Assembly: GCF_032452875.1 (NCBI RefSeq) | Contig: NC_083897.1 | Span: 5,376,854-5,440,853 of the forward strand | Direction: 5' to 3' | Length of the DNA: 64,000 nt | From: Bos javanicus | Lineage: Eukaryota > Chordata > Mammalia > Artiodactyla > Bovidae | In this document: one piece after another, positions 10,185 to 23,087 of the stretch | How the letters are laid out: each line of letters starts with the position of its first letter | How positions within the stretch are numbered: position 1 is the first letter of the stretch | Translations under genes and position numbers: made by a program | The notes under the pieces: model-generated | What the model saw: only the letters and a program-made list of their open reading frames with translations | Database searches by the model: none | What the model was told of the DNA's origin: nothing

Positions 10185-13100
10185 TCTGTGTTGGTGGTGG
10201 TTGTGAGAATATTTAAGATCCGCTCTTCTAGCAACTTTGAAGGATACAACATAGTATTGTTAACTATAGTCACCATACTGAATATTAGATCCACTGAACT
10301 TGTTCATCTTATAGTTGGAAGTTTGTATCCTTTGAACAGCATCTCCTCGTTTCCTGTCCCTGCTGCCCCTGGCAACCACCATTCTACTCTCTGTTTCTGT
10401 GAGTTTGGCTCGTTTTTATATCCCACATATAAGTGAGATCATACAGTATCTGTCTTTCTCTGACTTATTTCACTTAGCATAATGCCTTCATGGTTTATCC
10501 ATGTTGCCATGACATTCAGATTTCCTCTTTTTTATGACTGAATAAAGTTTCATAAATGTATATATGTACATACATTTACACCCAGGTTTTGTTTATCCAT
10601 TCGTGCACAGGCACTTTGATTGTTTCCATGTCTTGGCTATTGTAATAATGTTGCAATGAACAAGGGGCTGCAGATATTTCTTTCGGGTAGTTATTAAATT
10701 CTCTTTGACTATATGTCCAGAAGTGGGATTTCTGGGTCATATGGTTTTAGTTTTAATATTTTGGAGGAAACCTTATGCATTTTTACATAGTGCCTGTTCC
10801 AAGTTACATTCCCACCAACAGTGTACAAGGGTTCCCTTTCCTTTAATATCCTTGCCAACACTTGTTTTGTCTTTTTGATAATAGTCATTTGAACAGTATT
10901 GAATGAGTTCCTATATTAACCGTTTCTCAGATAGATGATTTGAAGAAATTTTCTCCCACTCCATAGTTTGGCTTTTCGTTTTGTTGTTTCCTTGGCTGTT
11001 CATGAGCTTTTTTATTTGATGTAGTCTCACTTGTCTATTTTTGCATTTGCTGCCTGTACTTTTAGCGTCATACCCCAACAGTTTTTTTGCCAAAACGTAG
11101 GTCAAGGAGCTTGTCATTGGAAAGCTGTGTTTTCTTCCAGGAGTTTCATGGTTTCAGGTCTTAAATTTAAGTCTTTAACCCATTTCAAGTGAATTGTTGT
11201 GAGTGCTATAAGATAGGAGTCCAATTTTATTCTTCTCATGGGGATAACTTGTTTTACCCAGTACCATTTATTGAAGAGTCTTTTCCCGCTATAATATTCT
11301 TGGCTCCATTGTGAAATGTTAGTTGACCGATTAGGCATGGGCTTATTTCTGAGCTCTTGATTCTGTTCCATTGTTCCATGCTGTTTCAAATACTATACTT
11401 TGTAATATAGTTTGAGATCAGAAAGTGTGATCTCTCCAGCTTTGTTGTTCATTCTCAGGATTCTTTGGGTATTTGGAGTCTTTTGTGGTTCCACACAAAT
11501 TGTAGATTGCTTTTTCTATTCTGTGAAAAGATATCATTGGAATTTTGATAGCCAATTACACATTCAGTGCAATTCCTTTGGGTAGTATGGACATTTTAAC
11601 AATATTATTTTTATACAGGAAATGGGGATATCTTTCCCTTTATGTCTTCTTCAATTTCTGTCCTCAGTGTCTTATTGTTTTGGTGTATAGATCTTCTTAC
11701 CTCCTTGGTTAAATGTATTTCTAAGTATTTTACTGTGTTTGCTGTATTGTAAATTAGATTATTTTCATTATTTCTTTTTAAGATACTTTGTCCTTAGTGT
11801 ATAGAAATGCAACAGATTTTTGTATGTTGATAATAGGTCTTGAAAATTTACCAAATTCATTGATGAATTCTAAAATTTTTTAATGCAGTCTTTAGGTTTT
11901 CTGTATACAAGTTCATGTCATCTGCAAACAGACAATTTAATTTCGTCCTTTCTGATTTTGATGTCTTTTATTTTTCTTGCCTACTTTCTCTGAGACTTGA
12001 GTACAATCCTGAATAGAAGTGGTGAAAGTGGGCACCCTTATCTTGTTTCTGTTCTTAGAGGAAAAGCTTTCAATTTTTCTGCATTGAGGATGATGTTAGC
12101 TGTGGGCTTATTGCAGGTGGCCTTTATTATGTTGAAGTATGTGCCTTCCAACCTTATTTGCTGAGATTTTTTTTTTATCATGAAAGGATGTTGAATTTTG
12201 TCGAATTCTTTTTTTTTTGCCACTTGTTGAGATGATCATATGATTTTATCTTTCATTCTATTAATGTGACATTTACTGATTTGTATAATTTGAACCTTCC
12301 TTGCATCCCAGGGGTAAATCCCTCCTGATCGTGTGCTATGGAATTCAATTTGATAGTGTTTTGTTGAGAAATTTTGCATCTACCTTTATTAGGAATATTG
12401 GTTCATAATTTCTTATAATATCCTTATCTGGTTTTGGTGTCAGAGTAATGCTGGTCTCATACAATAAGTCTGGGAGTGTTCCCACCTCTTTGAATTTTTG
12501 GTAGTTGAGAAGGATTGGCATTCATTCTTTAAATGTTTGGTAAAATTCACCAGGGAAGCCATCTTGTCTTGGAATTTTATGTGCTGGGAGTTTTTTGATT
12601 ACCAATTCAGTCTCCTTATTTGTTGCTATTCTGTTCAGATTTTCAGTATCTTCATGATTCAGTCTTGGTACGTTGTATGATTCCATTAATTTATCCATTT
12701 CTTCTAGGTTATCCAATATGTTGGTATGTAATTGTTCATAGTTATCCCTTAAAATCCTTTGCATTTGTGTGTTATCATTCATAATGGTTCCATTTCATTT
12801 ATAATTTTGCATCTTCTATTTTCATGACTAATTCTAACTATCAGTTTTTCAATTTTGATTGTCTTTTCAAAAAACCAACATTTAGTTTCATTGATCTTTT
12901 TTCTGTTTTCATGTTCTCTATTTCATTTATTTACAAATCTTTATTTGTATGTTTCTCTTAACTTTGAGCTTATTTTTTTTGTAGTTCCTTGTGGTGTATT
13001 GTGTGTTTGAGATCTTTTTCTAAAATTAGTGTAGGCACTTATTACTATAAACTTTCTTTTTAAAAATGCTTTTGCTGCATAAGTTATGATATGTTTCTAT

Positions 13101-13315
13101 TTTTATTTTTTTAAATACTTTGTTTTTATTTCCCTTTGATTTCTTTGACCCATTAGGTGTTGAGGAGTGCACTGTTTAGTTTTCATGTATTTGTGAATTT
13201 TCCAATCTTCTTCCTGTTTTTGATTCCTAGTTTTATAACATTTCAATCCCAAAAGATACTTGATAAAATTTCAATTTTCTTACATTTGTTGAGACTTGTT
13301 TTGTCTATTTGGGAT
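10185..13315 (-). mobile_element. Old L1 LINE fragment (ORF2 part and 3' region), copy 1
   Basis: Minus-strand reading gives decayed L1 ORF2 reverse-transcriptase sequence. At 12,782-12,522 there is a stretch beginning M-N-D-N-T-Q-M-Q-R with the motif K-I-P-R-Q-D-G-F-P-G-E-F-Y, a decayed version of the L1 'GPDGFTAEFYQ' block. Pieces of the palm and thumb follow, then the C-terminal region and 3' UTR down to about 10,185. Stops and indels are frequent, so it is long dead. Shared with copy 2 (46,615-49,880). Confidence 0.8.
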
Positions 13316-14238
13316 AACTATTACCATTAACACTTGTTGTTTTAACTTGCCTAGGTCCTGACTGTCTACATATGGCTTTCCCATCTTGTTTTGAATCCTC
13401 ACCATTGCCTATGAGATTTCTGCTTTCAGGAAAGGGCTGTGATGCTGGATACATTGTTGCAGATTTACTTATAAACCAGTTATCCTTGGACAATGTACTT
13501 TAGAAGAGAGGATGCAAAAATGTCTTCTTGGAGTTATTAAGAGTTTGTTTTCCTTGACAAATAAAAAAATGTGTCTCTAATGTAAAAGTCCCGATGATTT
13601 AGTCCAAAGATTGTGGACTGTGCGCTTCATTAAATGTCTCAGTTTTTCATTGCTACTCCATGCTTTGTAAAGACTAGTTTCCCAATCAGTGCACTACCCA
13701 TTAAATCACCTTCCCCGTGTCCCTGGGGGACCCTAATGCCTGTGAATTGGGTAATAGTACACTACTTGTACTAATTGTAAGTGATAGAACACTTATATGG
13801 AACACTCTTTACACATGCCCCATGTCAATCTGTTCCAGGCCTGGCAACAGTAAGCACTTCCGTATGAGACAGAACATTTCTTGTGGATTATTTACTCCTC
13901 TGGTTAGTCCATTAGTGTTTGTCATCTTGCCCCAATTTCACTGTGACCCGGTCTTCAATTGACCAGAAATTTATTGCTCGTCCTACATATCCTATTGTTG
14001 AAGCTCTTAAGACCTTGCTGAAATTAAAAATTCCACAGATGCCAAAAGCCAGATTTCCAATCAGGCAAAAAAGAAGCTTACCACAGTGAAGAATGTCTGG
14101 GGCCAGTGGAGAGCTGTCTTACCCTCTCACTCCAGCATATGGGTGGAGAACTCCATGTACCCAAACTTTTAGTGCCTTCCACTCAGGAGCGTCTGTTTCA
14201 AAGGTTTTAGCCCAAAGCAAGTCTATATGCCCTCACCC
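13316..14238. other. Intergenic DNA, partly missing in copy 2
   Basis: No gene or repeat recognised. Bases from about 13,943 to the end of this stretch belong to a 0.5 kb segment absent from copy 2. Confidence 0.5.
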
Positions 14239-14455
14239 CCACCCTGGGGCATAGTGGTAAAGACTTTGCCTGCCAGTGCAGGATTTCCAAGAGATGCAGG
14301 TTCAATTCCTGAGTCCAGAATGTCCTCTGGAGAAGGAAATGGCAACCCACTCCAGTATTCTTGCCTGGGAACTCCCATGGACAGAAGAGGCTGGCGGGCT
14401 ACATACAGCCCATGGGGTTGCAAAGAGTCTGACATGACTGAGAACACACACTCTC
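14239..14455 (+). mobile_element. Bov-tA SINE, copy 1 only
   Basis: Bov-tA motifs in order: tagtggtaaagactttgcct, gatgcaggttcaattcctg, aatggcaacccactccagta, gagtctgacatgactgag. It lies at the right end of the segment missing from copy 2, next to a CA-rich tract. Insertion in a longer deleted block is more likely than a simple SINE gain, because about 300 bp of non-SINE DNA is missing too. Confidence 0.8.
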
Positions 14456-15104
14456 ACACTTTCCTGCCCCCCTTCCTAGAGGCACACATACCTCAAAAGT
14501 TACTAGACTGGACAGCCCCCACATCCCCAGTGAACCAGTCACCCTCAACCACAGAGAAGAGGGAAGTTCAAAATGGGGAGTGGAAGAGGAGAGGAGTCAG
14601 GATGAGAGGGATGGTTAGCTATGAGGGATGGGGACAAGTAGCCCAGCAAGTTTTGTCTCCTTCCTCCCTATCTTGCCTCACAGTCTTTTGTAGCATTGCT
14701 TCAATTAAGAACTTCAGGCAAAGGAATAAAGATGTAGAATCATTTGCCATAAGAGTCAGTTGGTTAATAGGCTGGCTCTTCAAGGCACTGACCACCCTAA
14801 ATTTTCACCTAGGTTCACTGGAAGTTGGTTAAAATTTCCTGTCTAAGTCCTTCTCCTTAATTCCATCCCCCAAACACATCAAATACTGTGAGCTCCCTTT
14901 GGATTCCTGTGCAGTGCCTACCTCATTTTCTTGGGCAACCCAGAAGAGTCTTAGTATAACTTTCAGTGTGTCTGCCTCTGATACCTTGGGACTACTTTGC
15001 TTAAACAGAAATGCAGGACTAGACAAAACTGTGCTTTTTCAGTTCTAAGTGTAATGGTTGAGGAAAACCAATGGGTCCTTGGTTTTCCTGATGATGGTAT
15101 AATG
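14456..15104. other. Intergenic DNA, no gene recognised
   Basis: Shared with copy 2 (about 50,538-51,170). The open frame that crosses from the preceding SINE into this stretch is not preserved in copy 2 and is not credible as a gene. Confidence 0.5.
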
Positions 15105-16140
15105 TGATACTGAAAGGTTGTTCCTGAACGAAAACGCACCGGTATTCTTGGCCTCCGGTGGAGAAGAATTCAATCTGGAGCCAGAGACGAGGCTTGATCA
15201 CTCAGAGCTTTTGTGTGATAAAGTTTTATTAAAGTATAAAGGAGATAGAGAAAGCTTCTGACATAGGCATCAGAAGGGGGCAGAAAGAGTACCCCCCTGC
15301 TTGTCTTCAGCTGGATGTTATATAGTCACTGCTGTTAAGTCACTTCAGTTGTGTCCGACTCTGAGCACCCCCATAGATGGCAGCCCACCAGGCTCCGCCA
15401 TCCCTGGGATTCTCCAGGCAAGAACATTGGAGTGGGTTGACATTTCCTTCTCCAATGCATGAAAGTGAAAAAGTGAAAGTGAACTTACTCAGTTATGTCC
15501 GACTCTTCGTGACCCCATGGACTGCAGCCTACCATGCTCCTCCGTCCATGGGATTTTTCAGGCAGGAGTACTGGAGTGGGTGTCCATTAGCAGTCTGTTA
15601 ATCAAAGAAAGGAATGTCTTAAAACTCAAAGTGGCACCAGGCCCCTCATCCATAAGATGCATTTTGTGATAATCTTGGCACCAGATGATTTATCCCAGGC
15701 TATGAAACGATTGACTTGAATCTTGCAGAAGGGCAGATTACCCTACAAATAGTTTTGTTTACATAGTTTAGGGGAACAACATCTGAGTGTAACATACAGG
15801 TTTGTTAAGTAGGTTCTGAGCAATTAGGCAGAATCGACTTGAAGACAGAGTCTGGGGTAAATGCTTAGTATATTAACAAAGCTTAAGACAAATATTTCCA
15901 TAAGAAAAATGCATTGGTTAACTCAAGGTTTGAGAATAGTTAACTTCAGATGAAACCAGGTGTCATTATGGCAACACAGTATTTTAAGAGAAAACTCCTT
16001 TTAAATTTTTATAGGGAAGGAAGAAAATATTGGTAGTTTGTTTCCTCCTGCTGTTTGAGAGAGAGAAAAGTGTCTGACACTTGCAGCCTGTTTCCTCTGT
16101 TTGGAGACCCCTGGCCTTCCTGCCTGTTACCCTGTCAATA
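15105..16140 (-). mobile_element. Endogenous retrovirus solo LTR (bovine type), copy 1
   Basis: Minus-strand LTR architecture is visible: a TATA box (ctatataac, plus 15,318-15,325), a downstream AATAAA (plus 15,225-15,230), then a U5-like end near 15,119. The 5' part (U3) extends to about 16,080-16,140. No gag, pol or env sequence lies next to it, so it is a solo LTR. Ends are given to about 60 bp, and I could not find a convincing target-site duplication. A Bov-A SINE interrupts U3 next to the TATA box. Shared with copy 2. Confidence 0.65.
15326..15590 (-). mobile_element. Bov-A dimer SINE inside LTR U3
   Basis: Two Bov-A monomers in minus orientation (gttaagtcacttcagttgtg then gttatgtccgactcttcgtg), each with the bccatgggattttccaggca-like segment. 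Copy 2 has only one monomer at the same place (51,392-51,508). The insertion is therefore shared, and one monomer was lost in copy 2 or gained in copy 1. Confidence 0.7.
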
Positions 16141-16850
16141 CCACACAATCACGTGTGGGATTTTCGTACTTTCTCTATAAAACATCTGTATCTTTACCTT
16201 TTTGATAGTGCTAGGTTCTTGACTAACTGGATTTTATTTCCTTTGTATTTTCTTCACGAAATTTCATTTAGGTGGATGCCCTTTACCCAGGTAATTCTGG
16301 TAGATTAGCTGTTATACCTTCTCTCTTCTCAGAGTGAACTTCTATTAGGTCATTCTTATTCTGAGAACTCACCATTATTAATTTTTCTCACAGTTAACAC
16401 CTCTGTTTTTAAGCACAAGTTATTTTTTCATGCCCAGAGACACATTCTTTAAAGCATTCATCTTGTTTGAAACTTGTTTGATCTTTGCATATGAAAACAA
16501 TTAGAACAGAACCTGTTCTGTAGTCTGTCATGGGGAGGGCAATCAAACAGGATATTGACAATTCAGACCTGAAGGTTTTCAGAGAAATGAAATGTTCTTA
16601 AGAGTTGGTGCAGGGCATAAAGGGCCTCCACTTAGGTGTGCCTGAGCAAGCTGATGGCTTCCAGGTGGGTATTTGTATGGGGAAGAGGTGGTATTGAAGT
16701 TTTGTATATAAACACCTAGGAATCAAAGAGAGGGAGCAGTGGAGCATAGTGCAGTGGAGGGGGCAAGATGGTTCGTATTTCTACTCCAGTCTGGACTAGG
16801 GACTAGATCCAAGTACTATAGCAAGATGGGCTATTAGAATGAGGCATTTT
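16141..16850. other. Intergenic DNA, no gene recognised
   Basis: Shared with copy 2 (about 52,063-52,770) at high identity. No coding or RNA gene seen. Confidence 0.5.
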
Positions 16851-18512
16851 TGGAATTACAGGCCAGTATCACTGATGAACATGGATGCAAAAATTCTCAA
16901 CAAAATTCTACCAAACAGAATTCAATAACACATTAACCAGGTCATACACCATGATCAAGTTGAGTTTATTCCAGGGATGAAAGAATTCTTCAATATATGC
17001 AAACCAGTGTGATACAGCCTATTAACAAATTGAAAGAAAAAAACCATATAATAGATGCAGAAAAAGCGTTTGACAAAATTCAGGACGTACTTGTGATTAA
17101 CACTCGAAAAAATGGGCATAGAAGGAAGCTACCTCAACATAGAAAAGTCCATATATGACAAGCCCACAGCAAACGTTCTCAATGGGGAAAAACTGAAAGC
17201 ATTCCCTCTAAGATCAGGAACAAGACAAGGGTGCTCACTCTCCTATCATGCAACATAGTTTTGAAGTCCTGGTTATGCCAATCAGAGAAGAAAAAGAAAT
17301 AAAAGTAATCTGGATGGGAAAAGAAGAAGTAAAGCCTCACTGATTGCAGATGACATGATACTACACACATACAACCCTAAAGATAGTATCAGAAAATTAC
17401 TAGAGATAATCAGTGAATTTTGCAAAGTCACGGGATACAAAATCACTTACATTCCTGTATACTAACAATGAGAAATCAGAAAGAGAAATTAAGGAATCAT
17501 TTCCATTCACCATTGCAACAAAAAGCATAAAATATCTAGGAATAAACCTACATAAGGAGACAAAAGAACTGTATAACAGAAAATTTTAAGACACTGATGA
17601 AAGAAAGCAAAGATGACATGAACAGATGGAGAGATATTCCAGGTTCCTGGGTTGGAGGAATCAATATTGTGAAAATGACTATGGTACAAAATGCAATCTA
17701 CAGATTGAATGCAATCCCTATAACAATACCAATGGCTATTTCAACAGAACTCGAATTTTTTCACAATTCATATGAAGACACAAAAGACCCCAAATAGCCA
17801 AAGCAGTCTTGAAAAAGAAGCATGGAGCTGGAGGAATCAGCCGTCCTGACTTCAGATTATACAACAAAGCTACAGTCATGAAAACAGTATGGTACTGGCA
17901 CAAAAACATAGATACAGACAAATGGAACAAAATAGAGAGCCCAGAAATAACCCCTGCACTTATGGGTACCTTCTTTTTGACAAAGGAGGCAAGAATATAC
18001 AATGGAGCAAAGATAGCCTCTTCAATAAGTGGTGCTGGGAAAACTGGATAGTTACATGTAAAAGAATAGAATTAGAGCATTTCCTAACACCATACACAAA
18101 GGTAAACTGAAAGTGGATTAAAGACCTAAATGTAAGACCAGCAATTATAAAACTCTTAGAGGAAAACATAGGTAGAACAATGGATGACAGAAATCAAAGC
18201 AGGGTCCTACAGCAATGGAAATAAAAACAAAGGTAAACAACTGAAAACTAATTAAACTTAAAACTTTTTGCACAGCAAAGAAAACTATAACCAAGGTGAA
18301 AAGTCAACCCTCAGAATGGGAGACAATAATAGCAAATGAAACAACTGACAAAGGAGCAATTTCCAAATATACAAGTAGCTCATACAATTCAATACCAGAA
18401 AAACAAATAATCCAATTAAAAAGTGGGGAAAAGACCTAAACAGGCATTTCTCCAAAGAAGACATATTCATAGCTAACAAACACATGAAAAGATGCTCAAC
18501 ATCACTCATTAT
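16851..18512 (+). mobile_element. Old L1 LINE, left part (interrupted by BovB), copy 1
   Basis: Plus-strand decayed ORF2, starting at a 5' truncation in the reverse-transcriptase region (ggccagtatcactgatgaac). The frame is broken: remnants of A-D-D-M-I-L-Y-T, W-K/H-N-I-D-T-D-K-W and the gatgctcaac region appear in different frames. The element resumes at about 27,700 after a BovB insertion. Confidence 0.8.
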
Positions 18513-18873
18513 TTGGCTCACTCACTGAGTCGTGTTCGATTGCTTGCGACCCCGTGGACTGCAGCATGCCAGGCTTCCCTGTCCAGCACCAATTCCCAGC
18601 ACTTGCTCAAATTCACGCTCATCAAGTTGGTGATGCCATCCAACCATCTCATCCTCTGTTGTCCCCTTCTCCTCAGGGTCTTTTCTAAGGACTCAGTTCT
18701 TTGCATCAGGTAGCCAAAGTATTGGAGCTTCAGCTTCAGCCTCAGCCCTTCCAATGAGTATTCAGGACTTACTTGCTTTGGGATTGATTGATTGGATCTC
18801 CTTGCAGTTCAAGGGCTCTCAATGAGAGTTCTCCAGCACCACAGTTCAAAAGCATCAATTCTTCAGTGCTCAG
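18513..18873 (-). mobile_element. BovB LINE, 3' part (split by young L1)
   Basis: Minus-strand BovB 3' end. It encodes the C-terminal R-R-R-G-Q-Q-R-M-R-W-L-D-G-I region and ends inside the old L1 at 18,512. Its continuation (27,345-27,700) lies on the far side of the young L1. The element is 5' truncated. Confidence 0.85.
18864..18873. repeat. L1 target-site duplication, left
   Basis: cagtgctcag, repeated at 27,345-27,354 on the other side of the L1. The single uninterrupted counterpart in copy 2 is cagtggtcag at 54,789-54,798. Confidence 0.8.
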
Positions 18874-19233
18874 CTTCTTCTTCTTCTTTTTTTAAATTTT
18901 ATTTTATTTTTAAACTTTACAATATTGTATTGGTTCTGCCATATATGGAAATGAATCCGCCACAGGCATACACGTGTTCCCCATCCTGAACCCTCGTCCC
19001 CCCTCCCTCCCCATACCATCCCTCTGGGTCGTCGCAGATCACCAGCCCCAAGCATCCAGTATTGTGCATCGAACCTGGACTGGTGACTCATTTCATATAT
19101 GATATTATACATATTTCAATGCCATTCTCCCAAATCACCTCACCCTCTCCCTCTCCCACAGAGTCCAAAAGACTGTTCTATACATCAGTGTCTCTTTTGC
19201 TGTCTCATATACAGGGTTATTGTTACCATATTT

Positions 19234-22200
19234 CTAAATTTCATATATATGCGTTAGTATACTGTATTGGTGTTTTTCTTTCTGGCTTACTTCACTCTGT
19301 ATAATAGGCTCCAGTTTCATCCACCTCATTAGAACTGATTCAAATGTTTTCTTTTTAATGGCTGAGTAATACTCCATTGTGTATATGTACTACTGCTTTC
19401 TTATCCATTCATCTGCTGATGGACATCTAGGTTGCTTCCATGTTCTGGCTATTATAAACAGTGCTGTGATGAACATTGGGGTACACGTGTCTCTTTCAAT
19501 TCTGGTTTCCTCAGTGTGTATGCCCAGCAGTGGGATTGCTGGGTCATAAGGCAGTTCTATTTCCAGTTTTTTAAGGAATCTCCACACTGTTCTCCGTAGG
19601 GGCTGTACTAGTTTGCATTCCCACCAACAGTGTAAGAGGGTTCCCTTTTCTCCACACCCTCTCCAGCATTTATTGCTTGTAGACTTTTGGATCGCAGCCA
19701 TTCTGACTGGCGTGAAATGGTACCTCATAGTGGTTTTGATTTGCATTTCTCTAATAATGAGTGATGTTCAGCATCTTTTCATGTGTTTGTTAGCCATCTG
19801 TATGTCTTCTTTGGGGAAATGTCTATTTAGTTTTTTGGACCATTTTTTGATTGGGTCATTTATTTTTCTGGACTTGAGCTGTAGGAGTTGCTTGTATATT
19901 TTTGAGATTAGGTGTTTGTCAGTTGCTTCATTTGCTATTATTTTCTCCCATTCTGAAGGCTGCCTTTTCACCTTGCTTATAGTTTCCTTTGTTGTGCAGA
20001 AGCTTTTAAGTTTAATTAGGTCCCATTTCATTATTTTTGCTTTTATTTCCAATATTCTGGGAGGTGGGTCATAGAGGATCCTGCTGTGATTTATGTCAGA
20101 GAGTGTTTTGCCTATGTTCTCCTCTAGGAGTTTTATAGTTTCTGGTCTTACATTTAGATCTTTAATCCATTTTGAATTTATTTTTGTGTATGGTGTTAGA
20201 AAGTGTTCTAGTTTCATTCTTTTACAAGTGGTTGACCAGTTTTCCCAGCACCACTTGTTAAAGAGATTGTCTTTAATCCATTGTATATTCTTGCCTCCTT
20301 TGTCAAAGATAAGGTGTCCATATGTGCGTGGATTTATCTCTGGGCTTTCTGTTTTGTTCCATTGATCTATATTTCTGTCTTTGTGCCAGTACCATACTGT
20401 CTTGATGTCTGTGGCTTTGTAGTAGAGCCTGAAGTCAGGCAGGTTGATTCCTCCAGTTCCATTCTTCTTTCTCAAGATAGCTTTGGCTATTCGAGGTTTT
20501 TTGTATTTCCATACAAATTGTGAAATTATTTGTTCTAGTTCTGTGAAGAATACCATTGGTAGCTTGATAGGGATTGCATTGAATCTATAAATTGCTTTGG
20601 GTAGTATACTCATTTTCACTATATTGATTCTTCCAATGCATGAACATGGTATATTTCTCCATCTATTAGTGTCCTCTTTGATTTCTTTCACCAGTGTTTT
20701 ATAGTTTTCTATGTATAGGTCTTTAGTTTCTTTAGGTAGATATATTCCTAAGTATTTTATTCTTTCCATTGCAATGATGAATGGAATTGTTTCCTTAATT
20801 TCTCTTTCTGTTTTCTCATTATTAGTGTATAGGAATGCAAGGGATTTCTGTGTGTTGATTTTATATCCTGCAACTTTACTATAATCATTGATTAGTTCCA
20901 GTAATTTTCTGGTGGAGTCTTTAGGGTTTTCTATGTAGAGGATCATGTCATCTGCAAATAGTGAGAGTTTTACTTTTTCTTTTCCAATTTGGATTCCTTT
21001 TATTTCTTTTTCTGCTCTGATTGCTGTGGCCAAAACTTCCAAAACTATGTTGAATAGTAATGGTGAAAGTGGGCACCCTTGTCTTGTTCCTGACTTTAGA
21101 GGAAATGCTTTCAATTTTTCACCATTGAGGATAATGTTTGCTGTGGGTTTGTCATATATAGCTTTTATTATGTTGAGGTATGTTCCTTCTATTCCTGCTT
21201 TCTGGAGAGTTTTTATCATAAATGGATGTTGAATTTTGTCAAAGGCTTTCTCTGCATCTATTGAGATAATCATATGGTTTTTATTTTTCAATTTGTGAAT
21301 GTGGTGTATTACATTGATTGATTTGCGGATATTGAGGAATCCTTGCATCCCTGGGATAAAGCCCACTTGGTCATGGTGTATGATCTTTTTACTGTGTTGT
21401 TGGATTCCGATTGCTAGAATTTTGTTAAGGATTTTTGCATCTATGTTCATCAGTGATATTGGCCTGTAGTTTTCTTTTTTTGTGGGATCTTTGTCAGGTT
21501 TTGGTATTAGGGTGATGGTGGCCTCATAGAATGAGTTTGGAAGGTTACCTTCCTCTGCAATTTTCTGGAAGAGTTTGAGTAGGATAGGTGTTAGCTCTTC
21601 TCTAAATTTTTGGTAGAATTCAGCTGTGAAGCCGTCTGGTCCTGGGCTTTTGTTTGCTGAAAGATTTTTGATTACAGTTTCAACTTCTGTGTTTGTGATG
21701 GGTCTGTTAAGATTTTCTATTTCTTCCTGGTTCAGTTTTGGAAATTTGTACTTTTCTAAGAATTTGTCCATTTCTTCCACGTTGTCCATTTTATTGGCAT
21801 ATAATTGCCGATAGTAGTCTCTTATGATCCTTTGTATTTCTGTGTTGTCTGTTGTGATCTTTCCATTTTCATTTCTAATTTTATTGATTTGATTTTTCTC
21901 CCTTTGTTTATTGATGAGTCTGGCTAATGGTTTGTCAATTTTATTTATCCTTTCAAAGAACCAGCTTTTGGCTTTGTTGATTTTTGCTATGGTCTCTTTT
22001 GTTTCTTTTGCATTTATTTCTGCCCTAATTTTTAAGAGTTCTTTCCTTCTGCTAACCCTGGGGTTCTTCATTTCTTCCTTTTCTAGTTGCTTTAGGTGTA
22101 GAGTTAGGTTATTTATTTGACTTTTTTCTTGTTTCTTGAGGTATGCCTGTATTGCAGTGAACTTTCCACTTAGGACTGCTTTTACAGTGTCCCATAGGTT

Positions 22201-23036
22201 TTGGGTTGTTGTGTTTTCATTTTCATTCGTTTCTATGCAAATTTTTTTTTCTTCTGTGATTTGTTGGTTATTCAGCAGCGTGTTGTTCAGCCTCCATATG
22301 TTGGAATTTTTAATAGTTGTTCTTCTGTAATTGAGACCTAATCTTACTGCAATATGGTCAGAAACGATGCTTGGAATGATTTCAATTTTTTGAATTTACC
22401 AAGGCTAGATTTATGGCCCAGGATGTGATCTATCCTGGAGAAGGTTCCATGTGCACTTGAGAAAAAGGTGAAATTCATTGTTTTGGGATGAAATGTCCTA
22501 TAGATATCAATTAGGTCTAACTGGTCTATTGTATCGTTTAAAGTTTGTGTTTCCTTGTTAATTTTCTGTTTAGTTGATCTATCCATAGGTGTGAGTGGGG
22601 TATTAAAGTCTCCCACTATTATTGTGTTATTGTTAATTTCTCCTTTCATACTTGTTAGCATTTGCCTTCCATATTGTGGTGCTCCCGTGTTGGGTGCATA
22701 TATATTTATAATTGTTATATCTTCTTGGATTGATCCTTTGATCATTATGTAGTGACCGTCTTTGTCTCTCTTCACAGCCTTTGTTTTAAAGTCTATTTTG
22801 TCTGATATGAGTATTGCTACTCCTGCTTTCTTTTGGTCCCTATTTGCATGGGAAATCTTTTTCCAGCCCTTCACTTTCAGTCTGTATGTGTCCCCTGTTT
22901 TGAGGTGGGTCTCTTGTAGACACCATATATAGGGGTATTGTTTTTGTATCCATTCAGCCAGTCTTTGTCTTTTGGTTAGGGCATTCAATCCATTTACGTT
23001 TAAGGTAATTATTGATAAGTATGATCCCATTGCCAT
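19234..23036 (-). pseudogene. L1 ORF2 (endonuclease-reverse transcriptase), disabled
   Basis: The total span of about 1,268 codons fits L1 ORF2p. The N-terminal apurinic-type endonuclease (23,036-22,344) keeps L-N-V-N-G-L, L-Q-E-T-H, V-G-D-F-N and S-R-I-D-H-I. A frameshift lies in an A6 run (plus 22,386-22,391). The reverse transcriptase follows, with G-P-D-G-F-T-A-E-F-Y, I-D-A-E-K-A-F-D, R-Q-G-C-P-L-S-P and the catalytic F-A-D-D. Two in-frame stops lie near the C-terminus: TGA at 19,768-19,770, where the family has a serine codon, and TAG at 19,390-19,392, where it has tryptophan. The frame then continues to the natural stop at 19,234. The product would be an endonuclease-only fragment, so retrotransposition by itself is not possible. 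Confidence 0.92.
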
Positions 23037-23087
23037 TTACTTTATTGTTTTGGGTTCGAATTTATACACCATTTTTGTGTTTCCTGT

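Noticed and set aside
14227..14832. 201-codon plus-strand frame
   Set aside because: Begins inside a Bov-tA SINE and runs into unique DNA; the SINE part is absent in copy 2 and the frame is not conserved.
15105..16140. Possible complete endogenous retrovirus
   Set aside because: Only one LTR is present in each unit and no internal viral coding sequence adjoins it, so solo LTR is the better call.
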